NCBI RefSeq assembly: GCF_025519785.1
Contig: NZ_JAOPKZ010000005.1
Span: 62,001-126,000, forward strand
Direction: 5' to 3'
DNA length: 64,000 bases
From: Staphylococcus marylandisciuri
GTDB taxonomy: Bacteria; Bacillota; Bacilli; Staphylococcales; Staphylococcaceae
Shown here: positions 18,457 through 27,924 of the stretch, piece by piece
Layout: every line of letters starts with the position of its first letter
Numbering within the stretch: position 1 is the first letter of the stretch
Notes under the pieces: model-generated
Databases searched by the model: none
What the model was told of the DNA's origin: nothing
The model's input: only the letters and a program-made list of their open reading frames with translations
Translations under genes and position numbers: made by a program

Positions 18457-19690
18457 TTAATAATCTTCATATTGCGCTACTTCTTCTGCGATGCCGATGA
18501 TAACTTTTACGGCTTGTTCCATTATATCAATAGACGCATATTCAAACGGACCATGGAAATTAGCACACCCTGTAAAAATGTTTGGAGTAGGTAAACCTTT
18601 AAAGGATAGTTGACTGCCGTCTGTACCGCCACGTATAGGGTCAGTATTAGGTTCAATGCCTAACTTACTAAACACACGTTTAGGGATGTCAACAACATAG
18701 GGCACAGCATTTATTCTCTCACCCATATTATAATATTGATCTTCTACGGTTACTTCTACAGGATTGTTATCATATCTTTGGTTTATATCTTCTCGTATAC
18801 TCAGTAATTTATTTTTACGTGCTTCAAAAGCAGTTCGGTCGTGATCGCGAATGATGTATTCTAACGTTGCTTTTTCTACATCTCCTTGTAATTGCATTAA
18901 ATGGTAAAATCCTTCGTAGTCTTCAGTATGCTGTGGCACTTCATCAGGAGGTAATTGGTTGTTAAATTCTTGTGCTAACAAGAGCGCATTGACCATAGTA
19001 TTCTTAGCAGATCCAGGATGTACATTCACTCCATGTGTAACCACTGTAGCACTAGCTGCGTTGAAACTTTCGTATTGCAATTCGCCGTATTCGCTTCCAT
19101 CTATAGTATATGCAAAGTCAGCATCAAAGCGCTGTACATCAAATTTATGAGGACCTCGTCCAATTTCTTCATCAGGTGTGAATCCTACGCGTATCTTTCC
19201 ATGTTTGATCTCAGGATGGGTTTGCATGTAACTTAGAGCTTCGATAATTTCTACTACGCCTGCTTTATCGTCTGCGCCAAGAAGAGAAGTCCCATCAGTT
19301 ACCATCAAGGTATGGCCCTCCAAGTTCTTTAAACCTGGAAATAGTTCTTGATTCAATTCGCGTTGTTGTCTGTCCTAACTGAATGGGTTGACCATCATAG
19401 GAGTCTATAATTCTCGGTTTAACATGAGTGGCGTTGAAGTCAGGTGAGGTATCTACATGTGCTAGGAAACCGACTGTAGGGACTTCATAGTCTATGTTAC
19501 TTTCTAGGGTGGCAAAGAGATAACCGTTTTCATCCATATCGGTAGTTAAGCCTAATTCTTTTAGCGTTGATTCAAGTAAGTTAAGTAAATTCCATTGTTT
19601 AGCAGTAGAAGGTGTCTCTGTACTATAAGGGTTAGATTGCGTATCAATTTCGACATATTGTTTGAGTCTATTAATTAACTGTTGTTTCAT
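18457..19690 (-). pseudogene. pepT: Peptidase T (tripeptide aminopeptidase), frameshifted
   Basis: Two overlapping reading frames together encode one M20-family tripeptidase. The N-terminal part (19690 down to about 19360) covers [19 protein letters not shown] and [12 protein letters not shown], with the zinc His/Asp pair. The C-terminal part (about 19360 to 18457) carries [38 protein letters not shown] and [12 protein letters not shown]. The frames join at about 19358-19365, where GQTTTR of the first frame should continue as [13 protein letters not shown] of the second; a single missing base restores a protein of about 410 residues, the normal length. It is either a recent inactivation or a sequencing error. 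The rest is well conserved. Confidence 0.9.
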
Positions 19691-19734
19691 CACTATCCCA
19701 TCCTTTTATTTAACTTTATTTTTAATATTAATCT

Positions 19735-20235
19735 CTAAACTCGGTTATTCATATTATATGTCTTACGATAAGTCTTCCCTTTAATTCTACCAAAGTACTG
19801 TTTAATTCGAGTATAGAGATAATAGAAGATTTCTGCACATAAAATACCGAATGCAATGGCGCCAGAAATAAGCGTTACTTCCAAGAAAGTATTGACCGCA
19901 TGAGTATATGAATTTGACACGAGATAACGTGTAGCTTCATAAGCTAAACCTCCAGGGACGAGGGGAATAATACCAGGAACGATAAATATAATAACTGGTC
20001 TCTTGTAATGACGACTCATGATATGACTCATCAAGGCTAAAATGAAACTGCCTAAGAAAGCGGCCATGACTTTCCCCAGATCCGCATCTAGCGTGAGTTT
20101 GTAGAGAATCCAGCCCATAGCTCCCACAAATCCACAAGCAGCCAGCAATCGACGTGGAGCGTTAAAGAGTATTGAAAAGAGCACAGTAGCTAAGAAACTA
20201 ATTGTGAAATGAAATAAATATATTAAAATACTCAT
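19735..20235 (-). CDS. Threonine/serine exporter family, small subunit (ThrE_2/DUF3815)
   Basis: 166 residues with about four membrane segments and the IIFIVPGIIPLVPGGLAYEA signature (residues about 82-101) typical of the C-terminal half of ThrE. It is the second gene of a two-gene split exporter; its partner (20251-21015) ends 15 bases upstream. Start after AGAAAGGAGAGCTACG. Confidence 0.87.
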   Translation of the reverse strand: MSILIYLFHFTISFLATVLFSILFNAPRRLLAACGFVGAMGWILYKLTLDADLGKVMAAFLGSFILALMSHIMSRHYKRPVIIFIVPGIIPLVPGGLAYEATRYLVSNSYTHAVNTFLEVTLISGAIAFGILCAEIFYYLYTRIKQYFGRIKGKTYRKTYNMNNRV

Positions 20236-20250
20236 CGTAGCTCTCCTTTC

Positions 20251-21015
20251 TTAATAAAAAATAAGCAATACTATTGCTACCCCAGCACCGATTGCAAAAG
20301 AAGTGAGGGCGGCCTCCACACCGCGTGACATTCCAGCAATTAATTCTCCTGCCATTAAATCACGAATAGCATTAGTAATGAGAATACCTGGAACTAGTGG
20401 CATAACACCTGCGATGGTTATTGTGTTTTGATTATAAGCTAAACCTAAGTGAGTAGCGGTTGCAGCTATAAGTATAACTACGGCAGAGCTTATAAATTCT
20501 GAGAAGAATTTAATTTGTGTAAATCTTTGTATTAGATTAAATGTGAGAAATGCCCCTGCCCCAGCAATAACTGCATAGATAAAGTCATGGGCAACACCGC
20601 CGAACATGAATAAGAAGAAACCACAGGCGATAGCTACTGCAAAGAACTTTAAAATCGTAGTGAATTGCAAGGAAGTATGGTGTAAGTGAATGAGCTTTGT
20701 CTTAGCTTCATCAATAGTTAATTTGTGATCAGCGATTTGACGCGAAATATTATTGGTTAACGCAATCTTTTCTAAATCTGTGGTACGCTCGCGAATGCGA
20801 ATTAAACGAGTGTTCGTCCGATTGTTAAGAGAAAAAATGATTGCTGTTGATGTTACAAAACTATATGTATCTTTTAGACCATAGCTTGCAGCCATCCTGT
20901 TCATCGTATCTTCAATTCGATAGGTTTCTGCTCCGCTTTCAAGCAGTATTCGACCGGCAATAAGCACTAAATCTATTACCTTATCCTCATCGATAATGGT
21001 GATAGGTTCAGACAT
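20251..21015 (-). CDS. Threonine/serine exporter family, large subunit (ThrE/DUF1212)
   Basis: 254 residues. An N-terminal cytoplasmic domain begins with LIAGRILLESGAETYRIEDTM, the DUF1212 signature, and carries RIRERTTDLEKI. The second half has about five membrane segments with GVMPLVPGILITNAIRDL near residue 210. The proteins export threonine and serine in Corynebacterium; here the fused protein is split over two genes. Start after AGGGGGTGTCTTC. Confidence 0.87.
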   Translation of the reverse strand: MSEPITIIDEDKVIDLVLIAGRILLESGAETYRIEDTMNRMAASYGLKDTYSFVTSTAIIFSLNNRTNTRLIRIRERTTDLEKIALTNNISRQIADHKLTIDEAKTKLIHLHHTSLQFTTILKFFAVAIACGFFLFMFGGVAHDFIYAVIAGAGAFLTFNLIQRFTQIKFFSEFISSAVVILIAATATHLGLAYNQNTITIAGVMPLVPGILITNAIRDLMAGELIAGMSRGVEAALTSFAIGAGVAIVLLIFY

Positions 21016-21454
21016 GAAGACACCCCCTGTATACCTAATATAGATATAGAAAGTTTACAGTTTCAACAGTCTACTTTCAATACTTTCATTAAAGTTGTTA
21101 CAATAATTTCTTAATTTAAGTTCAAAACGTTTTAAATTGTAAGTGTAATAGACATTTTAGACACTAACTGACGTATTTATTTCTAAAATTTAGTAACGCT
21201 ATTTCAAAAATGATAAATTTTGTATGCGGAAAGCTAGAGCAAATACATTTTAAATAAACTACGAGAAGAATAGGGCTGAGGCTTGATATCTTACTTTTTC
21301 AATACGACGGTTATAAAAGATAAAATCTTAAATATTTAAACTAGCACGTCAATTCATACTTATCCTAGAGGGTTTTCTAAAAAAGTTGAGAGAAAAACAG
21401 ACCTCTCTATAGTAAGATAGGGTTCATAATATTATTCTGACAAACGTAGAAAGA

Positions 21455-21652
21455 CAGGGGGCTGGGACATAATGGTCTTTGACTAGAGAGAAAGAGACTG
21501 GGAGATAAATCCACGCCTCTTCAACATCTCGGCAGTAGATGACTGATTTGAAAACGCGCTTGTATCAAGCTTTTTTCAATTCTAGTCATCCTTGCCGGGG
21601 CGGGACGACGAAATCTTTTTATTCTAATTAGATTTCTGTCCCGCTCCCCTTT
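21455..21652 (+). repeat. Full composite hairpin repeat
   Basis: One complete copy: GGCTGGGACATAATGGTC, then GAGACTGGGAGATAAATCC..CGCCTC, the GATGACT/AGTCATC hairpin and the GGGAC/GTCCC hairpin ending at CCCGCTCCC. The flanking bases 21016-21454 and 21653-21938 are AT-rich and show no gene that I can support. Confidence 0.88.
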
Positions 21653-21938
21653 GTATAGGGTGATAGATGAAAGATGTTAAATCGCTCGTCGTTCTAAATA
21701 CTTTAGACGTAGTCAAACGATTGACCTGTATTTCCAAATGAATTGCGATATGTTGATTATTAAAACCGTGTAAGAAAAAGTCTGAGCGAATTTACAGTGA
21801 AAATTCCTTTGCTTTAAGTAGAATGAAGTAGCTATATTTCTAATGCGACATTTTACATCGCTTGTGCTTCTATGATTGAACATAGAATGAAATTGCTATT
21901 ACATTTTTATAATTTTTAACGTAGAGAAATTGAATAGG

Positions 21939-23009
21939 CTAGACTTTAACTATAGGATTAAACATAACTTGGTTACGACCTTCACGTTTAGCCACGTGTA
22001 ACATATCATCAGCATCTTTGAAGACTTTCCTTTGAGATTTATAGTCTTCAGAAGTTAAATAACCTACTCCGATTGAAACGGATAATTTAATAACTTCTTT
22101 GTTTGGTAAATGGAATGAGGATTGTTCTACCCCTTTGCGAATGCTTTCGCCTAGTTTCACACAGTGATCTAGTGAGTAATTTCGTAGCACAATAGAGAAC
22201 TCTTCGCCGCCATTTCTAAAGATGCTGACTTGATCTGGTACATAATTAACAAGTAACTGTGCCATTTGTCTTAGCACCGCATCTCCAGCTTGATGGGTGT
22301 AAGTATCATTCACATCTTTGAACCCATCTATATCAATGAGAAGCAATCCTAATCCTTCTCTATTACTTTCAGCTAACTTAGAAGTTTCATTAAGATGTCG
22401 ATCAAACTCTTTAACATTACCTAAACCTGTTAAATAATCAAATTTGTCTTCATTTTCATAACGATTTACTAGTGAAAAGAAATGCCATATATCTAAAAAT
22501 GTTAATGAAGCAGTAATCGTTAAGACGAATGAGATAGGCGTTAAGAATGCCAGTTGAGTTAATTCGTAATATGAGCTTATCAACGATAGTATAAACAGTA
22601 CGATAAGACTGACTAAATTGAGTAGTTGAATAGATGCGAAGTCACTTTGTTTTAAGAAAGGTCCTATAGCACTTACTATGCCTGCAATCACTATTAACGT
22701 AACGCTTCCGACGTAATCATAATGGAAGACGAGTAAACTTACTATTGAAACGATTACAGCTGACGAAATAGTGAAAATGAAATTTGTATAACGACCTAAA
22801 AAAAGTAACGGGACAAACGTTAAGTAGAGTTCATACCGATCCATTAGTGGTATGGGATTGACTGCGAGTAAAAGGGCTATAATGGTCATTAGTATAGTAA
22901 AGTAAATTTGAGAAAAGACCATATTTTTATTCTCCGAGTATTGTAAACGATGGAATAAATATATACCAGCTACTGTCACAGCCACATTATAAATTATAGC
23001 TTCAAACAT
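21939..23009 (-). CDS. gdpS: Membrane GGDEF-domain protein GdpS
   Basis: 356 residues. Six or so N-terminal membrane helices (residues 1-180, 5TM-5TMR-like sensor) are followed by a GGDEF domain: [38 protein letters not shown], and the active-site loop [11 protein letters not shown] near residue 268 (GGEEF). This is the staphylococcal GdpS, the only complete GGDEF protein of the genus as I recall; in S. aureus and S. epidermidis it acts on biofilm or protein A independently of cyclic di-GMP synthesis. Start after AAAAGGAGCG. Confidence 0.9.
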   Translation of the reverse strand: MFEAIIYNVAVTVAGIYLFHRLQYSENKNMVFSQIYFTILMTIIALLLAVNPIPLMDRYELYLTFVPLLFLGRYTNFIFTISSAVIVSIVSLLVFHYDYVGSVTLIVIAGIVSAIGPFLKQSDFASIQLLNLVSLIVLFILSLISSYYELTQLAFLTPISFVLTITASLTFLDIWHFFSLVNRYENEDKFDYLTGLGNVKEFDRHLNETSKLAESNREGLGLLLIDIDGFKDVNDTYTHQAGDAVLRQMAQLLVNYVPDQVSIFRNGGEEFSIVLRNYSLDHCVKLGESIRKGVEQSSFHLPNKEVIKLSVSIGVGYLTSEDYKSQRKVFKDADDMLHVAKREGRNQVMFNPIVKV

Positions 23010-23189
23010 AAGTATTTCGCTCCTTTTGAACTTCCTTTGTTATTGTAAGTGAAAATAGTTCATTTGTCATTTCTGTCTCTACTTATTTGCGACTATCAAA
23101 TAGATATGGATTGTATTAATTAAAGTATTTACGTTATTATATCTTCAAGTGACTTATTGTAGGGTGGTAAAGTACAATAAGATTAAACG

Positions 23190-23510
23190 TAGGAGAAGTT
23201 GAGACATAACGTTTTTTGCTCTGGGAAACCGGTGAACGGCGTCCCAACAGCAGGGTTGTAGACAGAAACGCTCACGAGTAGGGAGTGGGACAGAAATCTA
23301 ATTTGAACAAAAAGATTTCGTAGTCCCGGCCCGGCAAGGATGACTAGAATTGAAAAAAGCTTGATACAAGCGCATTTTCAAATCAGTCATCTACTGCCAA
23401 GATGCTGAAAGAGGTTGAGACATTACATTATCTCCCAGGCTCTTTCTCTCTAGTTAAAGACCATTATGTCCCGGTTCTGTTTAAATCCTATACGCTTTGG
23501 TCCCGACCTC
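23190..23510 (-). repeat. Minus-oriented composite repeat with second-family module
   Basis: In minus orientation this holds, in order, the GAGGCTGAGACATTACATTATC / CCAGGCTCTTTCTCTC arm, GATGACT/AGTCATC hairpin (about 23340-23402), the GGGAC hairpin (about 23280-23330) and the second-family module (about 23200-23280). It lies between the divergent gdpS and tagO genes. Confidence 0.85.
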
Positions 23511-23596
23511 GAGCAGATATCATTATTAGTTTTAGTAACTATGTGTTCTAAAACGTTAACTTCAGTGAAGTTTATCAAAATTTTGAAGGTGAACTG

Positions 23597-24667
23597 ATGT
23601 ATACATTATTACTTGTTATTTTTACCATGATAGTCAGTTTAATAATTACTCCTATAATCATAAAGATTTCTTATAAATTAGGTATAGTAGACAGACCTAA
23701 CTATAGAAAGATCCATAAGAAACCTATCTCAGTGTTAGGCGGTACAGTTATCTTATTCTCATTCCTAATAGGTATATGGTTAGGCCATCCTATTGAAACT
23801 GAAGTCAAACCACTCATCATAGGGGCTATCGTTATCTATCTCGTCGGTTTAATAGATGATATCTACGATTTGAAACCTATCATTAAGTTGTGTGGGCAAA
23901 TCGCCGCAGCGTTAATAGTGGTGTGTTACGGTGTAACTATAGACTTTATTTCTTTACCGATTGGTCCGACGATTCATTTTGGTATTTTTAGTGTACCTAT
24001 TACAGTGATTTGGATTATAGCGATAACGAATGCCATTAATTTAATAGATGGATTAGATGGGCTGGCTTCAGGAGTTTCAGCTATCGCGTTACTAACGATT
24101 GGATTTATAGCTATTTTGCAAGGGAATATCTTCATCATTATGATTTGCAGTGTGTTGTTTGGCACGCTGTTAGGCTTTTTAGTATTTAATTTCCACCCAG
24201 CTAAGATATTTCTTGGCGATAGTGGTGCGTTACTTATAGGATTTATCATAGGGTTCTTGTCTTTACTAGGCTTTAAGAATATTACGTTTGTATCGTTGTT
24301 CTTCCCGATTGTTATTCTTGCAGTGCCTTTCATAGATACATTGTTTGCCATGATTCGTAGGGTTAAGAAAGGACAACATATCATGCAAGCAGACAAGTCA
24401 CATTTGCATCATAAGCTCTTACAATTAGGTTATTCGCATAGACAAACTGTCATGTTAATTTATTCAATAGCATTGATGTTTAGCTTATCGAGTATCATCT
24501 TGTACTTATCCCAACCTTGGGGCGTGCTTATGATGTTTATTCTCATCGTAGTTACTATTGAACTCATCGTAGAGTTTACAGGGCTGATTGATGATGACTA
24601 TCGTCCATTATTAAAATTGATTGAACATCGAGAGAGAAAAAATAAAAGCAAAGATGTAGGGGAGTGA
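23597..24667 (+). CDS. tagO: Undecaprenyl-phosphate GlcNAc-1-phosphate transferase TagO
   Basis: 356 residues, about ten membrane helices, MraY/WecA family. IGAIVIYLVGLIDDIYDLKP near residue 79 is the DDxxD-type metal motif, NAINLIDGLDGLASG near residue 148 the second acidic motif, FNFHPAKIFLGDSGALLIGF near residue 198 the third, and KSHLHHKLLQLGYSHRQ near residue 268 the His-rich loop. It puts GlcNAc-1-phosphate on undecaprenyl phosphate, the first step of wall teichoic acid synthesis. Start after GAAGGTGAACTG. Confidence 0.95.
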   Translation: MYTLLLVIFTMIVSLIITPIIIKISYKLGIVDRPNYRKIHKKPISVLGGTVILFSFLIGIWLGHPIETEVKPLIIGAIVIYLVGLIDDIYDLKPIIKLCGQIAAALIVVCYGVTIDFISLPIGPTIHFGIFSVPITVIWIIAITNAINLIDGLDGLASGVSAIALLTIGFIAILQGNIFIIMICSVLFGTLLGFLVFNFHPAKIFLGDSGALLIGFIIGFLSLLGFKNITFVSLFFPIVILAVPFIDTLFAMIRRVKKGQHIMQADKSHLHHKLLQLGYSHRQTVMLIYSIALMFSLSSIILYLSQPWGVLMMFILIVVTIELIVEFTGLIDDDYRPLLKLIEHRERKNKSKDVGE

Positions 24668-25061
24668 ACTACTCACCACTTAGCACAACCTAACGATTCT
24701 TACCGCTTAAAGTGGGAGCTTCTTGAGGATAGTGCGTACTTATAAGTGATTTCTTTCTTCACAGCGGTTGCTCTCATTGACCAAGCTATTCCCATAGTTT
24801 CTATGGTTCTTGATTCTCTTTATGTTGAGTACGGGCACAACCAGAAGACTTAGCGAAGAACGTTTCTTGTTCTTTAGTTGGATGGATTCTAAATTGATAT
24901 GCTTAGCGTTGTTCCGTAAGCTAGTCACTTTATTATTTATGATTATGACCTTGATTCTGAATATATTTTTTTAACGTCAATGGGGCACCACCTGTTGTTA
25001 AAAGACAGAAACTGTTAGACCAAAATATTTCTTTACATAGGAACTGCTTTACTCTAGGCCA
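24668..25061 (-). mobile_element. Decayed IS200/IS605-family element (tnpA and tnpB remnants)
   Basis: On the minus strand, 25061 to 24933 reads WPRVKQFLCKEIFWSNSF...GGAPLTLKKYIQNQ and stops, matching the C-terminus of Y1 HUH transposase TnpA (typically LWS.SYF...GGAP...YIE.Q). Immediately downstream, about 24902 to 24804 reads AYQFRIHPTKEQETFFAKS, the N-terminus of TnpB (typically YKFRIYPTKEQE), then a stop. About 24668-24730 (minus: CAAGAAGCTCCCACTTTAAG...GTGGTGAGTAG) looks like the usual right end, where the guide-RNA scaffold of TnpB would lie. The middle of tnpB and the front of tnpA are gone. Confidence 0.75.
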
Positions 25062-25174
25062 GTTGAGGTCGGGACATAAGGCTGAGACATTACATTATGT
25101 TCCAGCCTCATAGATGTATCTGAAATGGTGGATTTATTAAAAGAAAACCCCGAAATAATTGTGAGAATTAATAA

Positions 25175-25765
25175 ATGAGGAGAATAACGAGTAAATATAT
25201 GACAAATAATGATAGCATGCAACTTATAACAGATTTATCAGATTTAGAAGAACGTATTCCGAAAAATGATGTAGTACGTATAGTGAAACTTATTGTTGAT
25301 AGTGTACCAGAAACAAAGTTTGATGTTTGTGAAGAACGATTTGGTATGAGTGTCTACTACTCTAAAATAATGCTCAAAATTATTTTGTATGCCTATACAC
25401 AATCTAAATACTCGGGTGAAGAAATTGAGTTAGCACTAAGGGACAGCACTAGAATGATGTGGTTAGCTCAAATGCATGTACCAACATTTGATTTTATCAA
25501 TCACTTTCGTAGTATCGATAAGATAAATAATTTAGTGCAAACTTTATATATTAATTTGAGGTCGAATTTAATTAAACAACAATTAATTGACACCAAAAGT
25601 GAATACGTGGATATCGTGAAAGAAAATGCCTTAATTGATAAACAATTATTTGTTTGGAATGAAAAATTTGAAGAAAACAATAATTACAATCAAGAATCAA
25701 AAGAAGTATATCAAGAATTGTTGAATACTAAAATTTTGCCATCAATCAAATACGAAACAGAATAG
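25175..25765 (+). pseudogene. IS1182-family-like transposase N-terminal fragment
   Basis: 196 residues. The central part, YYSKIMLKIILYAYTQSKYSGEEIELALRDSTRMMWLAQMHVPTFDFINHFR, is the conserved N-terminal (DUF772-type) region of IS1182/IS5-group transposases. Full-length members have around 450-550 residues with a DDE domain; here the frame stops after the region matching FVWKK...YEELxxxxIIP of relatives, so the catalytic domain is absent. The IDGTKIEA motif is replaced by IDTKSEYVD. The start is uncertain: ATG 25175, or ATG 25199 behind AGGAGA. It could be a domesticated fragment, as the frame is intact. Confidence 0.65.
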
Positions 25766-25824
25766 TAATAAGAAAACCAGTAGTATCTAAACACAAATAA
25801 TGAAAACTTAATAAACAATATTTT

Positions 25825-25980
25825 CTGAGGCTGGGACATAAATCCCAGCCTCTTCAACATCTTGGCAGTAAATGACTGATTTGAAAATGCGCTTGTATCA
25901 AGCTTTTTCAATTCTAGTCATCCTTGCCGGAGCGGGACTACGAAATCTTTTTATTCAAATTAGATTTCTGTCCCGCTCCC
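25825..25980 (+). repeat. Full composite hairpin repeat
   Basis: GAGGCTGGGACATAAATCCCAGCCTC (hairpin 1) is followed by the GATGACT/AGTCATC hairpin (here starting AATGACT) and the GGGAC/GTCCC hairpin ending CCCGCTCCC at 25980. A degenerate copy of hairpin 1 also lies at about 25066-25111. Confidence 0.88.
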
Positions 25981-26101
25981 AATTTATTATGAAGAAAGAC
26001 TGACGATCAGTTTGTGTGTGCTCAGTTTGACCTAGTGATTGAGAGCCAACAATTTGAAGTGAAAGCAGGTAAGAATGAAATTTAAGACTATGAGTAATCG
26101 A

Positions 26102-26740
26102 TTATTTAGTGTCGATATCAAAAGGCAAACGCATCGGTTCGTCCTTAGTCAGCTCATAATTACCAGATGTAATACGATTGAGGAAGTCGATGAATTGATC
26201 GTAATCTTCTTCCACCACATCGATATGGTAGCTCACCCTGTCAGTATAAGAGGTGTCACGGTGTATAAAAGGGGTAGAATCTAACTCATATTCGAGCTTT
26301 CCGGTTAAATCGTAGCCAATAGTGACCGTTGTGGGTATCGCGCTACGCAATTCAACACGTCCGACATCATAGATGACATCTCTAACTGCTCCACTATAGG
26401 CGCGAATCAAACCGCCACCACCAAGCTTAATACCACCAAAATAACGCGTTACTACCACGCAGGCGTTATGTATGTTGAGTTTCTTCAAGATTTCTAACAT
26501 AGGAACGCCGGCAGTTCCACTCGGTTCTCCATCGTCATTTGCTTTTTGAATATTCATTTGGTCGCCTATGGTATAGGCAGAACAGTTATGTGTTGCTTCA
26601 TGATGCGCCTTTTTAACTTCGGCTATAAAGGCTTTAGCTTCTTCTTCGGACTCTGTAGGTTTAATATGAGCAATAAAACGTGATTTATTGATGACGTTCT
26701 CTATCTTATGCGCCTCTTTAATTGTGATGATTGGTTCCAC
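26102..26740 (-). CDS. yigZ: YigZ/IMPACT-family protein
   Basis: 212 residues. The N-terminal UPF0029 domain shows KSRFIAHIKPTESEEEAKAFI, HHEATHNCSAYTIG and ANDDGEPSGTAGVPMLEIL, the IMPACT signature; the C-terminal half is the DUF1949 alpha/beta domain. Bacterial members have no firmly assigned role and are linked to translation by their yeast relative Yih1. GTG start behind AAAGGGAGAGAATAGA. It is divergent from the following DegV-family gene. Confidence 0.88.
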   Translation of the reverse strand: MEPIITIKEAHKIENVINKSRFIAHIKPTESEEEAKAFIAEVKKAHHEATHNCSAYTIGDQMNIQKANDDGEPSGTAGVPMLEILKKLNIHNACVVVTRYFGGIKLGGGGLIRAYSGAVRDVIYDVGRVELRSAIPTTVTIGYDLTGKLEYELDSTPFIHRDTSYTDRVSYHIDVVEEDYDQFIDFLNRITSGNYELTKDEPMRLPFDIDTK

Positions 26741-26892
26741 TCTATTCTCTCCCTTTAAGCATCTGAAGACAGATTTAAATTGTTAGTATCCCTATTATAC
26801 ACTGAAGTAATACGAGGTTGAAATGTAAAAAAAGCAATTTTATTTTACCTTAAAATACGGTATGATTATGCTAAGTATAATTTAGGAGGATT

Positions 26893-27759
26893 ATGATGAA
26901 GATTGCTGTACTGTCAGACTCAACCAGCTATCTCCCACAAGAAATAATTAATAAATATCAGATAGAAATCGCACCGTTAAGCGTGACATTCGAAAACGGA
27001 GAAAATTATATAGAAAATGAGACATTGTTCGCTCCAGAATTCTATCAAAGAATGCATGCGGAGAAAACGATTCCAACAACGAGTCAGCCAGCAATTGGAG
27101 AGTTTATTAAACGCTATGAGAAGTTAAGAGAAGAGGGTTATACAGATGTCATTGCTATCTTCATCTCATCAGGTATAAGCGGTTGTTATCAAACAGCTAC
27201 TCAAGCGGCAGAAATGGTTGATGGTATTAATGTATATGCCTTTGATACGAAACTCGCCGCTATGGTGGAAGGCGGTTATATTCTGAGAGCCATAGAAATG
27301 ATTGAAGGTGGGTACCGACCAGCTGAAATCATAGATGAACTTTGTGCTATGCGTGAGGATACAGGGGCTTTTCTAATGGTTGATGATTTGAAGAATTTAC
27401 AAAAAAGCGGACGAATTACTGGTGCCCAGGCATGGCTAGGTACGTTATTGAGAATGAAGCCTGTGCTCAAATTCGAAGATGGTTTAATAGTGCCGGAGGA
27501 GAAAGTTAGGACTAAGAAGCGCGCTTTAAAAACTGTAGTGAAAAAGGTCTTAGATCGAGTAAAAGACTACGAAGAATTGACGTTATTTGTGATTAGTGGA
27601 GATGTAGAAGAAGATGGTAAATGGATTTATAAACAAGCTAAAAAAGAGCGTCCAGATGCGCATATCATCTATTCTAATTTCGGGCCTGTCATTGCCGCAC
27701 ACCTCGGTTCTGGTGGTATAGGTTTCGGTTACACTGCACGTAAGATTAAAGACAATTAA
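26893..27759 (+). CDS. fakB1: DegV-family fatty acid-binding protein (FakB1-like)
   Basis: 288 residues, full DegV fold. Landmarks are [12 protein letters not shown] (residues 6-17), [12 protein letters not shown] near 57 with the lipid-binding TS pair, [14 protein letters not shown] near 91, and [17 protein letters not shown] near the end. It binds fatty acids for phosphorylation by FakA, feeding exogenous fatty acids into phospholipid. In S. aureus the DegV gene located directly before comFA is FakB1; the same position here supports that assignment. Start after TTAGGAGGATT (a second ATG follows directly). Confidence 0.85.
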   Translation: MMKIAVLSDSTSYLPQEIINKYQIEIAPLSVTFENGENYIENETLFAPEFYQRMHAEKTIPTTSQPAIGEFIKRYEKLREEGYTDVIAIFISSGISGCYQTATQAAEMVDGINVYAFDTKLAAMVEGGYILRAIEMIEGGYRPAEIIDELCAMREDTGAFLMVDDLKNLQKSGRITGAQAWLGTLLRMKPVLKFEDGLIVPEEKVRTKKRALKTVVKKVLDRVKDYEELTLFVISGDVEEDGKWIYKQAKKERPDAHIIYSNFGPVIAAHLGSGGIGFGYTARKIKDN

Positions 27760-27770
27760 ATAGAGACTAA

Positions 27771-27886
27771 AAGGTTGAAACGGAAGTGTTATTAAGAGTA
27801 GTACCCGCTTTAAAGTAGAGAGTGTTAATTATTGGTACTAAAAGGCGAATTACTACTTAATTAAACAGTCGTTTCAATCTTTTTTG
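27771..27886 (+). terminator. Terminator after fakB1
   Basis: AAGGTTGAAACG (27771-27782) pairs with CGTTTCAATCTT (27870-27881), followed by T residues, with a long loop. It separates fakB1 from comFA. Confidence 0.65.
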
Positions 27887-27924
27887 TTAAGGAGGAATTA
27901 TTCATTAAATATTATGGTAGATTA

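Noticed and set aside
18457..19356. Separate 299-residue peptidase gene
   Set aside because: It lacks the N-terminal zinc-binding part, which is found in the adjacent frame; the two are one broken pepT.
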